The notes under the pieces were generated by a model. The model saw only the letters and a program-made list of their open reading frames with translations. It was not told the DNA's origin and searched no databases. A stretch of DNA of 47,823 nt from Nitrososphaerota archaeon. Its GTDB lineage: Archaea > Thermoproteota > Nitrososphaeria > Nitrososphaerales > Nitrosopumilaceae. The position numbers and the translations under genes are program-made. Of this stretch, positions 16,627-25,233 are shown one piece after another. Each line of letters starts with the position of its first letter. Position 1 is the stretch's first letter. The stretch covers positions 1 to 47,823 of the forward strand of contig JAJPGX010000030.1 in NCBI GenBank assembly GCA_021325595.1, written 5' to 3'.

Positions 16627-18804
16627 CTAACCGTAAAATGCCTTATCCATGGGTTTTGGTATGGCGTATGTGATGTTATCTCTCACTGATGAATACCACT
16701 CATCTACGCTTTTTGTAATTGATGGTTTTACTACCTTAAGAGCTTCAGAAAAGTCCACGTTATTGATCTTTGTGGAATTGTTTCTCATTGCATGTACTGC
16801 TGATTCCCTACAAACTGCGACTAGGTCTGCACCAGTGTATCCTTTTGTTGCAAGTGCTATCTCCTTCAAATCCACATCTCCTGATAATGGCATCTGTCTA
16901 GTTAATATCTTGATTATCTCTAATCTTCCTTTTTCATCTGGTGCTGGAATGAAAAGTATTAGATCAAGTCTTCCAGGTCTCATAAGCGATGGGTCAATCA
17001 AGTCTGGCCTGTTTGATATTCCTACTACTGCTACTCTTGAAGCCCCGCCATCTTCCATCTCGGTAAGTAATTGACTAAGCAATCTCTCACCAATACCACC
17101 ATCCTCAATTGATTTGGAACGTGCAAGCGAATCGAGCTCATCAAATATTATAATACATGGTGATGACGCCTTTGCCTTGCGGAATATTTCTCTTATGGCC
17201 TTTTCAGATTCGCCTACCCATTTTGATAATATTTCAGGACCCCTGACAAAGATCATGTTTGCTCCGCTTTCTGTGGCAAGTGCTCTTGCAAGTAAAGTTT
17301 TGCCACATCCTGGTGGTCCGTACAACAAGGCTCCCTTTGGTGGTTTGATACCCATCTTTTGGAATTTTGTCGGTTCTTTTATTGCTGTTATTAGATTGTC
17401 ATCAAGTGTTCTTTTTGCATCATCTAGTCCTCCAACATCTTTCCACCACACCTTTGGACTTTCTACATAGAATTCGCGCATGGCTGTGGGAACAATTTCA
17501 TGCATGGCATCGTAAAAGTCTTGTAGTGTGATCTTCATTTTTTGTAATATTTCAGGTGATACCTTCTCTGTTTCTGTTTCAATTTCCGGAAGATAATTTC
17601 TTAGTGCTTTCATCGCAGCTTCCCTGCAAAGGGATTTGATATCAGCACCAGTATATCCATGAAGCTCTGATGCAAGTATTTTCAAATCAACATTTGAAAG
17701 AGGCATACCGCGTGTGTGAATTTGTAATATCTCTAATCTACCATCTGCGTTTGGAACAGCTATCTCGATTTCCCTGTCAAACCTTCCCGGTCTTCTAAGC
17801 GCAGGATCTACGCTTTCTGGTCTGTTGGTAGCTCCTAAAACTATGACATTTCCTCTGTCATTGAGACCATCCATCAAGGCTAAAAGCTGAGCTACGACTC
17901 GTTTTTCTACATCGCCATATGCTTCTTCTCTTTTTGGAGCTATTGCATCTATCTCATCTATGAAAATAACACTTGGTGCATTGTCTTTTGCTTCTTTGAA
18001 AATATCTCTTAACCTTGCTTCTGTTTCTCCATAATACTTGTTCATTATCTCCGGTCCGTTAATTGAGTAAAAGTTTGCCTCTGATTCACTTGCTAGCACT
18101 TTGGCGATTAGTGTCTTGCCACACCCTGGAGGTCCATAGAGAAGTATTCCACTGTGTGGTTCTATGTTTAACTGAGTGAATACCTCTGGGTGCTTGAGAG
18201 GAAGCTCTACTATCTCTCTCATACGTTTTGTTTGATTCTTGAGTCCGCCGATTTCTTCAAAAGTTACTCTGATCTTTTTGTCAACTGTAGTATCAGTAAG
18301 AATTGTAACTGCGGTTGCACGTTCTATCTTTACAACGGCCTTTGGAGAAATTTTATGAATTTTAAAGTCCATAGAATTTCCTAATATCATCACTGAAATT
18401 TCATCTCCTTCAGCCAATGGTAATCCTTTTAGTCTATTTTTTACAAAATCTGTAAATTCCTTGTCCACTGTGACATTCCCGTTTACAGGCATTAGCACTA
18501 CACTTTTGGCAGGCTTGGCAGTCACCTTCCTTACATCTACTAGATCATTTATTCCAACGCCGGCATTTTTCCTGGTTTGGCCATCTATTCGTATCACATC
18601 TGGTGCTTTGTTGTCATCGTCAGCTGGCCATACTATTGCACAACTTGATCTCTTTCCGATTATCTCTATCATGTCACCAGGTTCGACTTTTAGAAATTCC
18701 ATTGCTTCTGGTTCTATTCTTGCCCTTCTTTTGCCAACATCTCTTTGCTTAGCTTCTCCAACACGCATTTGGAGTAACTCGTCTTTTTTTACCAAGATGT
18801 ACAC
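16627..18804 (-). CDS. cdc48: Cdc48/p97-type AAA+ ATPase (VAT)
   Basis: A 725-residue unfoldase with an N-domain (1-180, double-psi barrel) and two AAA modules. D1 has GPPGCGKT (224-231) and FIDEID (281-286); D2 has GPPGCGKT (496-503) and IFDELD (553-558). The C-terminus is ...KAFYG, a hydrophobic-Tyr-X (HbYX) ending used by proteasomal ATPases to dock on the 20S core. The start is GTG at 18804, directly after the aEF1B stop; an in-frame ATG 12 codons in ([12 protein letters not shown]) is an alternative. It sits in a zinc ribbon-aEF1B-cdc48-winged-helix operon. Confidence 0.95.
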   Translation of the reverse strand: MYILVKKDELLQMRVGEAKQRDVGKRRARIEPEAMEFLKVEPGDMIEIIGKRSSCAIVWPADDDNKAPDVIRIDGQTRKNAGVGINDLVDVRKVTAKPAKSVVLMPVNGNVTVDKEFTDFVKNRLKGLPLAEGDEISVMILGNSMDFKIHKISPKAVVKIERATAVTILTDTTVDKKIRVTFEEIGGLKNQTKRMREIVELPLKHPEVFTQLNIEPHSGILLYGPPGCGKTLIAKVLASESEANFYSINGPEIMNKYYGETEARLRDIFKEAKDNAPSVIFIDEIDAIAPKREEAYGDVEKRVVAQLLALMDGLNDRGNVIVLGATNRPESVDPALRRPGRFDREIEIAVPNADGRLEILQIHTRGMPLSNVDLKILASELHGYTGADIKSLCREAAMKALRNYLPEIETETEKVSPEILQKMKITLQDFYDAMHEIVPTAMREFYVESPKVWWKDVGGLDDAKRTLDDNLITAIKEPTKFQKMGIKPPKGALLYGPPGCGKTLLARALATESGANMIFVRGPEILSKWVGESEKAIREIFRKAKASSPCIIIFDELDSLARSKSIEDGGIGERLLSQLLTEMEDGGASRVAVVGISNRPDLIDPSLMRPGRLDLILFIPAPDEKGRLEIIKILTRQMPLSGDVDLKEIALATKGYTGADLVAVCRESAVHAMRNNSTKINNVDFSEALKVVKPSITKSVDEWYSSVRDNITYAIPKPMDKAFYG

Positions 18805-19086
18805 CTATTTTGCATCAACAGAAGCTCGGCTTACTCCTAAGACTTCAAACTCTCCAACACCTTCGATTGAGCGAACCGCGTTTTCAAGTGAGTCCATCTG
18901 ACCTTCTTTGTCATCTAGGGAGAATTCGGCGTTTATGAAATACAATCCAAACGCAAGTGGTTCTTTTGTATATTTTGATAATACGATTCCGTCCTTTAAG
19001 GAAGAACCAATTTTTTTAGCAATATTATCCAGATTTACTTCAGTTCCTGTAGGCAAAATTTTTGCTCTTAGCGAAAGTCGTGCCAT
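18805..19086 (-). CDS. Elongation factor 1-beta (aEF1B)
   Basis: A 93-residue guanine-nucleotide exchange factor for EF-1alpha. The start chosen is the ATG giving MARLSLRAKILPTGTEVNL, because this is where the family begins and because a longer frame would run into the zinc-ribbon gene ending at 19091. The body includes EPLAFGLYFINAEFSLDD and the C-terminal SIEGVGEFEVLGVSR, both conserved in archaeal aEF1B. The gap to the zinc-ribbon stop is 4 bases, and cdc48 follows immediately, so translation and protein quality control genes are co-transcribed. Confidence 0.92.
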   Translation of the reverse strand: MARLSLRAKILPTGTEVNLDNIAKKIGSSLKDGIVLSKYTKEPLAFGLYFINAEFSLDDKEGQMDSLENAVRSIEGVGEFEVLGVSRASVDAK

Positions 19087-19090
19087 TTTT

Positions 19091-19270
19091 CTATGGTCCT
19101 TCAAAATTGCATGAACTGCACTTGTATGCTCTTGCGGCCTCTCTACAGCTCTCACATCTCCAGAGCAGCACTGAACCACATTCTGGGCAGTTGAATTTTA
19201 CACACTTATCATTAGGCATTATTGGTCTGTGGCATGAACTGCATACAGGTAATGCAATGGATGATGACAT
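19091..19270 (-). CDS. Zinc-ribbon protein with four CxxC motifs
   Basis: A 59-residue protein with four CxxC/CxxCG knuckles (CSSC, CPECGS, CESC, CSSC), enough for two zinc sites. This matches the small archaeal zinc-ribbon (DUF1610-like) protein often encoded directly before aEF1B. The ATG at 19270 was chosen over an upstream TTG at 19276 because a TATA-like AGATATAAAT lies on the minus strand near 19293-19302, about 26 bases away. It leads the aEF1B-cdc48 operon. Probably binds RNA or the ribosome; that is inference from context. Confidence 0.85.
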   Translation of the reverse strand: MSSSIALPVCSSCHRPIMPNDKCVKFNCPECGSVLLWRCESCREAARAYKCSSCNFEGP

Positions 19271-19316
19271 GTTCAAAACTCTATTTCTACCGAATTTATA
19301 TCTTGCTTATCATTTT

Positions 19317-20453
19317 TCAATCTAATAAACGGCGCAATTCATTTCCTAAAATGGCTTGGATAGTTTTTACCGATCCTTTCACGCCAAGCAACTTTGCAAT
19401 AGATCCAGTGTGAAAATCAAAATTTCCTTCTTTTGAAATTTCTTCAATCATTTTTGGTGTAACCGAACCAAAGATTGATTCTATTGTTTTGTTGTCAAGC
19501 CTTTCAAGCAATGACCTTGCAAGTAACATACGTTCAAATTCTTTTCCAAATTTTGCAGTCCATTTTTTTTGATATTCTAAAAGATCTGCTTCATTGCCTG
19601 ATTTTAAGAAATTGGAAATTGCCATACCTGCCATCATGCCTCCCATTCCAGATGAATAAATTCCGCCAGCAGTTGTTGGTTTTGATTGGCCTGCCGCATC
19701 TCCGATTGTGACTATATTTTTATTCACAAATTTTTCTATTGGACCTTTCACCCATATAGGTGCAAATATCTTTCTAATGGCTGAATACTTGCCCTTCTTT
19801 TTTAGAAAATCCTCGATTGCATTTGTTACACTAATTCCCTTTCCTGCCACTCCTACCTTTGCCTCATCACTTCTGGTGGGAATTACCCACGCAAAAAAAC
19901 CAGGATATTTTTCTTGGTCTAGGTACACTTCGATTTGGTCCTTGTCAACCCAATCTGCAATGATCTCATACTGGGCTGATTGCAATATTCCGGTTCTATC
20001 TTTTTGAATGAGTGATGCTACTCCTCTTGCATCTACTATGACTTTGCATTTTATTTCGCCATTGTTTGTTTTTACTCCGTTCCTTGTTATTTCTCTAAGC
20101 GATGATTTGACTTGGATCTCTGCTCCACTAGTTTGAGCTTGATGTGCAATTTGTTTATCAAACTCACGTCTATCTAGTACAATGACCTGTTGAGGTCTTG
20201 CATCTATGGTGAAACTTTTTCCAGACGGGGAGACAATTGTTGCAGTTCGTATCTTGTTGTCTAGAGTTGATCTAACTGGGATTATTCCAAGCTCATCTAT
20301 TGCTGATACGCTAACCACGCCACCGCAGTGCTCTGGTGTACCTATCTCAAAATCTTCTTCAATTACAAGTACACTGTGGTTTCGTTTTGCAATCTCACGT
20401 GCACATAAAAGACCGGCAACACTTCCACCAGCTATTACGACATCATAATCCAT
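19317..20453 (-). CDS. Geranylgeranyl reductase family flavoprotein
   Basis: A 378-residue FAD protein with the N-terminal dinucleotide fold VVIAGGSVAGLLCAREI (5-21), the GGR-type loop TPEHCGGVVSVSAIDELG and the second FAD motif VTIGDAAGQSKPTTAGGIYSSG. Such enzymes saturate isoprenoid chains of archaeal ether lipids, or the side chains of quinones and carotenoids. The substrate cannot be read from sequence, and archaea usually carry several paralogues. It stands upstream of the zinc-ribbon gene with a 40-base gap holding a separate promoter. Confidence 0.88.
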   Translation of the reverse strand: MDYDVVIAGGSVAGLLCAREIAKRNHSVLVIEEDFEIGTPEHCGGVVSVSAIDELGIIPVRSTLDNKIRTATIVSPSGKSFTIDARPQQVIVLDRREFDKQIAHQAQTSGAEIQVKSSLREITRNGVKTNNGEIKCKVIVDARGVASLIQKDRTGILQSAQYEIIADWVDKDQIEVYLDQEKYPGFFAWVIPTRSDEAKVGVAGKGISVTNAIEDFLKKKGKYSAIRKIFAPIWVKGPIEKFVNKNIVTIGDAAGQSKPTTAGGIYSSGMGGMMAGMAISNFLKSGNEADLLEYQKKWTAKFGKEFERMLLARSLLERLDNKTIESIFGSVTPKMIEEISKEGNFDFHTGSIAKLLGVKGSVKTIQAILGNELRRLLD

Positions 20454-20513
20454 GCTGATGTATTATGCAACAATAATTTATTTCAAACAGTGTTGTTATG
20501 AGTGAATATCAAA

Positions 20514-20600
20514 TTAATTTCCGCTAGACCAATTGCGGTATGGCATTATTCCTTTTTCTAGAGCTGAAAACATCGCTTTGGAAGACTCAATTCCCATCAT
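20514..20600 (-). CDS. Possible 28-residue peptide
   Basis: A short frame starting MMGIESSKAMFSALEKGIMP and ending in NWSSGN, with an in-frame stop just before the start. A TATA-like AAAAATAAAATG lies on the minus strand about 28 bases upstream, as for leaderless genes here. I recognise no family. It could be a chance frame; the promoter placement and non-random amphipathic sequence are the only support. Confidence 0.3.
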   Translation of the reverse strand: MMGIESSKAMFSALEKGIMPYRNWSSGN

Positions 20601-20612
20601 GCGTTACAGTTT

Positions 20613-20810
20613 ATGATATCTCAACATTTTATTTTTATTCAAAATACTCCAACAAGTACCACTTCCCCTACAGGAAGCATACCGCATTGGGTGAAAAATA
20701 ATGCAGGATGGTGGGCAGATAGTAGTATTGATGATCAAACCTATATTTCAAGCATAACATACTTGATAGAAAGGGGATACATCATCCTAACATCACCCGG
20801 TGCTAGTTAG
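20613..20810 (+). CDS. 65-residue protein with one 'IPxWIKxxAxWW' module
   Basis: After a Thr/Ser-rich start (NTPTSTTSPTG) residues 23-60 form one copy of the module IPHWVKNNAGWWADSSIDDQ followed by a YLIERGYIIL helix. This module recurs in exported thaumarchaeal proteins and occurs twice in the PEBP protein at 25234. Here there is no signal peptide and no clear TATA box, so this may be a decayed fragment of a longer exported protein rather than an intact gene. The gene-poor stretch 20454-20892 otherwise holds only the small minus-strand frame and the pth2 promoter (CGTATTAACC near 20871). Confidence 0.5.
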   Translation: MISQHFIFIQNTPTSTTSPTGSIPHWVKNNAGWWADSSIDDQTYISSITYLIERGYIILTSPGAS

Positions 20811-20892
20811 ATGCCATGATCTTGATTGTGTATTAAATTAACAAACATATGTCTACTAAAGTTTAACAGATACGTATTAACCAAACATTAAC

Positions 20893-21249
20893 ATGAGTTC
20901 TATAAAACAAGTAATAGTAGTAAGAAAAGATTTGGGTATGGGAACAGGAAAGATTGCTGCCCAAGTAGGTCATGCATGCGTACTTGGTGCTGAACATGTA
21001 AGAAAATCAAAAAAGGAATGGTTTGACGAATGGGAAAGATATGGTCAAGAAAAAGTTGTACTCAAAGTATCAAGTCTTGATGAATTAGAGCAAGTAAAAA
21101 AACATGCAATATCGCTTAATCTTCCTTGGTCGGAAGTAACTGATGCAGGGCACACACAAATTGAGCCTGGAACTGTTACTTGCATCTCAATTGGTCCTGC
21201 ACCTGAGGATATTATCGATAAAGTAACTAAAGACCTAAAGCTTCTCTAA
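20893..21249 (+). CDS. pth2: Peptidyl-tRNA hydrolase, archaeal/eukaryotic type (Pth2)
   Basis: A 118-residue Pth2. The conserved KQVIVVRKDLGMGTGKIAAQ (5-24), QVGHACV, VTDAGHTQIEPGT and the closing ISIGPAPEDIID are all present. It releases stalled peptides from peptidyl-tRNA so that tRNA can be reused. Unlike bacterial Pth1 it lacks the catalytic His-Asp arrangement. Length is normal. Its stop overlaps by 4 bases the stop of the convergent 85-residue membrane protein. Confidence 0.95.
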   Translation: MSSIKQVIVVRKDLGMGTGKIAAQVGHACVLGAEHVRKSKKEWFDEWERYGQEKVVLKVSSLDELEQVKKHAISLNLPWSEVTDAGHTQIEPGTVTCISIGPAPEDIIDKVTKDLKLL

Positions 21250-21503
21250 ATTTTACGTTCTCTGTCCTTTACTTTAACATCATAAGATGCAGTGATGTTG
21301 TCACCTACCTTGGCATCGCATGGTATGTTGCGTATGATGTATCCATCACTTGTTTCTGCAGTACATTTGCCGTTCTCTACATAAACGACTCTGAGTTTCT
21401 CAGTCACCATGTCTGGTATTAAATTCCAAAAGGGAAATATGACGGTGGACATTACAATTACTGCAGCCGCAATACCTCCTAATATCATAAGTTTCTCATT
21501 CAT
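21246..21503 (-). CDS. 85-residue membrane-anchored hypothetical protein
   Basis: One hydrophobic helix near the N-terminus (LMILGGIAAAVIVMSTVIF, 5-23) followed by a roughly 60-residue domain with two cysteines (GKCTAETSDG and NIPCDAKVG) that could form a disulfide outside the cell. The C-terminal half (VGDNITASYDVKVKDRE) reads as beta strands. I recognise no family. Convergent with pth2. Confidence 0.65.
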   Translation of the reverse strand: MNEKLMILGGIAAAVIVMSTVIFPFWNLIPDMVTEKLRVVYVENGKCTAETSDGYIIRNIPCDAKVGDNITASYDVKVKDRERKI

Positions 21504-21595
21504 GTCTGTAATCGATTCAATCCCGTATTTAGAATTATTGAAAAATTTTGGAAATCTTGGAAATCTTCTTAAATCCTATGACACCGCACAATCTT

Positions 21596-21880
21596 ATGTT
21601 TGTTGCAATAGTTGAAATTCAGATAAAAAAAGGACAAGAAAATGAATTCAAAAACTGGTTCAACGAATCAAACCAAGAACTATCCAAGTTTGATGGGTTT
21701 GTAAACCGTAGACTGCTTGAATCAAACAACGGAAAGAATATCGTACTTGTAGAGTTTGAAACCAAGGAAAAATTCGAAAAAATGCATCAAACCCCTGAGC
21801 ATATGAGAATACAGTCAAAAGGACATTCTATGATGGATTCTCCACCAAAACCTGCATTCTACAACGTGATATCCAAATAA
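21596..21880 (+). CDS. Antibiotic-biosynthesis-monooxygenase (ABM) domain protein
   Basis: A 94-residue ferredoxin-like-fold protein: MFVAIVEIQIKKGQENEFKN, then SKFDGFVNRRLLE, FETKEKFEKMHQ and a closing PPKPAFYNVISK. ABM-domain proteins include heme-degrading and quinone-modifying oxygenases, but many are of unknown function. The ATG at 21596 is preferred over in-frame ATGs at 21578 and 21548 because a TATA-like CTTAAATCC sits at about 21568-21576, 26 bases upstream, and because the family begins at this point. Confidence 0.75.
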   Translation: MFVAIVEIQIKKGQENEFKNWFNESNQELSKFDGFVNRRLLESNNGKNIVLVEFETKEKFEKMHQTPEHMRIQSKGHSMMDSPPKPAFYNVISK

Positions 21881-22246
21881 TCAAAGATAGTGTATCTTCA
21901 TATGGGTATTGTGTACTGGTTCATAAGGGGTTACGTGACCGCAATGCACGCATGAAAAGAATTGATCAGTAGGACCAGATTTTATTTCTAAATTGTAATC
22001 ATCTATTGATACTACTGATATTGTATCTTCTTTTCTAATTACTGCAAAATGTTTGTCTATTGCAATGGATTCTAGGAAAATTTTAATTGCCTGTATTACC
22101 TCTGCTGGATCAATATCTTCGTCTTCTATTGATGAAAGGACAAACTCGTTTATTTTTAATGCAGGAATAGCACCCACTCTGTCGGATGTGAATATGGCCA
22201 AGGGTGATTTCAAAGAAGGTACATCTCTACAATTTACTGTTATCAC
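21881..22246 (-). CDS. Hypothetical protein with C-terminal C2H2-type zinc site
   Basis: A 121-residue protein starting at GTG. Residues 1-90 form an alpha/beta domain I do not recognise (SSIEDEDIDPAEVIQAIKIF, then HFAVIRKEDTISVVSIDDY). The end carries C99/C102 (SCVHCGH) and H115/H119 (THMKIH), spacing C-x2-C-x12-H-x3-H, a C2H2-like site at the extreme C-terminus. An imperfect 10-base inverted repeat overlaps its presumed TATA box at 22257-22283, so it may be controlled by a repressor. Function unknown. Confidence 0.65.
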   Translation of the reverse strand: MITVNCRDVPSLKSPLAIFTSDRVGAIPALKINEFVLSSIEDEDIDPAEVIQAIKIFLESIAIDKHFAVIRKEDTISVVSIDDYNLEIKSGPTDQFFSCVHCGHVTPYEPVHNTHMKIHYL

Positions 22247-22256
22247 GTCTTTGGTT

Positions 22257-22283
22257 TTACTAGACTGTATTTTAGTCTACTAA
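22257..22283. promoter_or_regulatory. Inverted repeat over the promoter of the 22246 gene
   Basis: Arms TTACTAGACT and AGTCTACTAA (one mismatch) flank a 7-base centre. Read on the minus strand, the element contains CTAAAATAC about 20-28 bases before the GTG at 22246, where a TATA box belongs. Geometry suggests an operator, possibly autoregulatory. Confidence 0.45.
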
Positions 22284-22390
22284 ATTAGCCATATACGCCA
22301 GTAACCATTTTACAATCCAGCCAAAAAACACGAAGAAAGTTCTAGTGTAACTCACGCAAGATTTAGATTAATAACTAAAAAAACAACCAT

Positions 22391-23191
22391 GTGACAACAA
22401 TATATGAAAATGCCGCAAATGATTTTCTAGAGTTAGCAAGCGAACAGCGACTCAATATCATCTTTAAACTGCTAGAGAAAAAATCAAAGATATCTAATAT
22501 GGCAAAAGAACTGCACGCCACCGTACAAGAAGTACATAGGAATTTTGAAAGACTAACAGATGCTGGTCTTATTGCAAAAGACAAAGATGGCTTCTATGAT
22601 CTAACAACTTATGGTAAGACAATGTGTACTCAAGTGCCCTCCTTGTTATTTCTCTCAAAAAACAGGAAATATTTTGAAAACCATGATTTCGGTGATGTGC
22701 CTATGAAATTCATCCAAAGGATTGGAGCATTAGCAGGAGGACAACAAATTAAGGGATTTGTAAAGGTACTGGAGCTTTGGAAATCAATCTACAAAAATGC
22801 AGACGAATACATCTATCAAATCTTTACCGAAGTTCCACTAGACCTTATCCAACCATTATTGACACGAGTCAAGCAAGGCATAGTACTCAATTACATATTT
22901 TCGGAATCTGTGATAGTTCCAAAGGGAAGAAAAGAGCTACTCGCAAAACTTGGTATGAAGGAACTACTTGATAGAGGGATGGTAGACAGAAGGATGAAAG
23001 AAAATACCAATGTTATAGTTGTGTTAAATGAAAAGGAGGCATGTGTTGTGTTTCCTACGCTTGATGGAGAGTCAGACATGAGAGAGATGTTCTACAGCAA
23101 AGATACGTTATTTCATGAGTGGTGCCTTGATTATTTTAGATACTGCTGGTATAACTCTGGACCATTTCAGGAAAGTAAGATAAAAGAATAG
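22391..23191 (+). CDS. Winged-helix transcriptional regulator with FilR1-like domain
   Basis: A 266-residue protein. Residues 8-75 form an ArsR-type winged helix (ASEQRLNIIFKLLEKKSKIS, then MAKELHATVQEVHRNFERL and a wing at KDGFYDLTTYG). Residues about 90-260 resemble the DUF1724/FilR1 domain of methanogen regulators, ending HEWCLDYFRYCW. The start is GTG; a TATA-like GATTAATAAC lies about 26 bases upstream and there is no in-frame ATG nearby. Its effector and targets are unknown; no enzyme gene is clearly linked. Confidence 0.8.
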   Translation: MTTIYENAANDFLELASEQRLNIIFKLLEKKSKISNMAKELHATVQEVHRNFERLTDAGLIAKDKDGFYDLTTYGKTMCTQVPSLLFLSKNRKYFENHDFGDVPMKFIQRIGALAGGQQIKGFVKVLELWKSIYKNADEYIYQIFTEVPLDLIQPLLTRVKQGIVLNYIFSESVIVPKGRKELLAKLGMKELLDRGMVDRRMKENTNVIVVLNEKEACVVFPTLDGESDMREMFYSKDTLFHEWCLDYFRYCWYNSGPFQESKIKE

Positions 23192-23228
23192 CTACAGATT
23201 TAATCTCTATCTTACTTGGCTTAACTTA

Positions 23229-24098
23229 TTGCATCAATCAAGTCTTGATTATCTAAGGTGCGTTCATTGTCAATCTCCGTTAGACATTGTAATTTTTGAT
23301 CAAACGGATGAAATCAATGAAGGTATTCTTAAGTGCATTCAGTGTAAAAAACAATATCCAGTAATCTCATCAATTCCTATTATTCTGCAAGATTTTTTGG
23401 CATATTTCTCAATACGTACAAAACTTGGAGGTGATCTTTTATTAAAGGCAAAAAGTATGGTGTTAAAGAATTTTGTAAAAAATATATTACAAAAAATTAA
23501 AGCGCAAGATGATACAAGCAAGTTAGAAGAAAACTGGGTAAAAATATACAAGCAAAGTAAAGATTCTGTTTTTTATTCCAAGATTGCAAATCTGATTAAA
23601 ACACTCCCAAAATCCAGAATAACAATCGAGCATGGCTGTTCTATTGGAATAGTTGCACATCAACTAGCAAGAAAAAGCGATTACACTTTTGGAATTGACA
23701 AGTCATTTTATGCAATAGAACAGGCAAAAAAGAACAGAATTCAAAACTGTGATTTTCTTGTAGCAGATTCACTATGTCACCCATTTGGAAAAACTAAATT
23801 TGATACCGTTGTGGGCTTGAACCTACTTGAATTGATTGAACCTAAAGAACTACTGGATATTTTATCAAAACAAACCAAAAGATTTCTGATTATGTCTGAT
23901 CCATATGACTATGAGCGAGGAAAAAAATCAGTAAAAGAAAAATGGAATGAAAAGATGATAAGAAAAAACATTATCATGAAAGGATTCAAAATATTGGCAA
24001 AAACCAAAAAACCTAGTCATCTTGATTGGAATTTAACCGTAAACCCAAGACTTGAACTACGATATAAAGTCGATGTCATTGTAGCTAAAAAGTACTAA
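23229..24098 (+). CDS. Trm112-like zinc ribbon fused to SAM-dependent methyltransferase
   Basis: A 289-residue protein starting at TTG. The N-terminus has two zinc knuckles, CVHC (C11/C14) and CIQC (near 36-39), followed by KQYPVISSIPIIL, as in Trm112-like domains. The C-terminal half is a class I methyltransferase: motif I ITIEHGCSIGIVAHQLA with an acidic residue after FGID, then DFLVADSLCHPFG and FDTVVGLNLLELIEP. The substrate is unknown. It converges on and overlaps by 4 bases the radical SAM gene. Fusion of an activator-type ribbon to its enzyme is seen in other small-molecule methyltransferases. Confidence 0.78.
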   Translation: MHQSSLDYLRCVHCQSPLDIVIFDQTDEINEGILKCIQCKKQYPVISSIPIILQDFLAYFSIRTKLGGDLLLKAKSMVLKNFVKNILQKIKAQDDTSKLEENWVKIYKQSKDSVFYSKIANLIKTLPKSRITIEHGCSIGIVAHQLARKSDYTFGIDKSFYAIEQAKKNRIQNCDFLVADSLCHPFGKTKFDTVVGLNLLELIEPKELLDILSKQTKRFLIMSDPYDYERGKKSVKEKWNEKMIRKNIIMKGFKILAKTKKPSHLDWNLTVNPRLELRYKVDVIVAKKY

Positions 24099-25171
24099 AT
24101 TTGTTGAGCCATCTCAGGTGAACGCTGGCTAATCATTTTTGAAAGCCCTCTCATGTAATTTTGTGCAAATGTAGTGGTAGGCTGAGAAGAGTACCATATG
24201 CATCCCAGTACTTGACAGTCATGACAAGTTTTTGCAATGTCCCACTGTGGCGCATTCCAAATGTCGGCAATGCTTTGCTCAAGTAAGTTGTAGGTGTTTT
24301 TAGGATCATTGTATTTCCAGCATGGTACCATGACAGTGCCATTTCCGTTGACAAAAATGCTCTTCCATACACCACATTCATCATAGATTCCACGGCCATG
24401 CTCTAGTATCTGTTCAAAATATTGCGAAGGTAACATTATCTGTGGATCTTTTTTTGATTTTATATGATCAAGTACAGATTTACAAATCTCATTTATGGTA
24501 TTTCTTTCTGGAAGCAATGAATAATTTACATCTGATCTGTCTTCCACAAATGTAAGTGATACTGCGTTTACTCCAAGTTCTTTTGCTTTCTCAAAATACG
24601 AACCATCCGCAAATTCTTTTGTGTTAAATTTTGTGATGACTGAATTAAAGTAATGTGGTACTTTGTGCTCTGTTAACATGTGTAGGTTTTGCATCACGCG
24701 TTGATATGTTTGAGTGGTTACTCCACGCACTTTACAATATGATTCCTCAAAAACCGAATCTATACTACACGTGATAAACTGTAGGTATTGCTTGAGCTCG
24801 TCAATGTCAATTGTATGCAATAATGAGCAATTTGTAATCAGAGTTATTGGCATCTTTAATCCATACAAGTATCTTACAAGTTCCATGAAATCTGGTCTGC
24901 TTGTAGGTTCGCCACCCTCTATTATGGACCAAATACAATACTCTGAAACTTTGTCAAATATTTTTTTCCACTGGTCTGTAGTCAAGTCGTTCTTGCTTGC
25001 TAATTTCATTTGCCCTTGTTTGTCTGGGTCTCCAAAGGGACACATTGGGCAAAAATAATTACAATAATGAGTAAGACTAAAGACTGCCACAAGAGGTCTT
25101 CTTTTTCCTATTGCTCTGTTAAGAGACCATCTGCCAACCTTGTTAATTGTTCTAACTAGATCCACTGGCAT
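24095..25171 (-). CDS. Radical SAM protein with SPASM-like C-terminal domain
   Basis: A 358-residue enzyme with the cluster motif CNYFCPMC (C37, C41, C44), EGGEPTSRPDF in the SAM-binding region and FITCSIDS further on. The C-terminus has CGVWKSIFVNGNGTVMVPCW and CHDCQVLGC, the cysteine pattern of a SPASM/twitch region holding auxiliary Fe-S clusters. Substrates of such enzymes range from peptides to lipids. No precursor-peptide gene is evident next to it; the neighbouring methyltransferase could act in the same pathway, which is inference. Confidence 0.83.
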   Translation of the reverse strand: MPVDLVRTINKVGRWSLNRAIGKRRPLVAVFSLTHYCNYFCPMCPFGDPDKQGQMKLASKNDLTTDQWKKIFDKVSEYCIWSIIEGGEPTSRPDFMELVRYLYGLKMPITLITNCSLLHTIDIDELKQYLQFITCSIDSVFEESYCKVRGVTTQTYQRVMQNLHMLTEHKVPHYFNSVITKFNTKEFADGSYFEKAKELGVNAVSLTFVEDRSDVNYSLLPERNTINEICKSVLDHIKSKKDPQIMLPSQYFEQILEHGRGIYDECGVWKSIFVNGNGTVMVPCWKYNDPKNTYNLLEQSIADIWNAPQWDIAKTCHDCQVLGCIWYSSQPTTTFAQNYMRGLSKMISQRSPEMAQQI

Positions 25172-25233
25172 GCAGTAAACTGATGTGATAAAATTATTAA
25201 AATTTTGGATTATGACTGTTTTTTTGTGACATT

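Noticed and set aside
19087-19179. Longer N-terminus for aEF1B
   Set aside because: Runs through the end of the zinc-ribbon gene; aEF1B proteins begin at the internal methionine.
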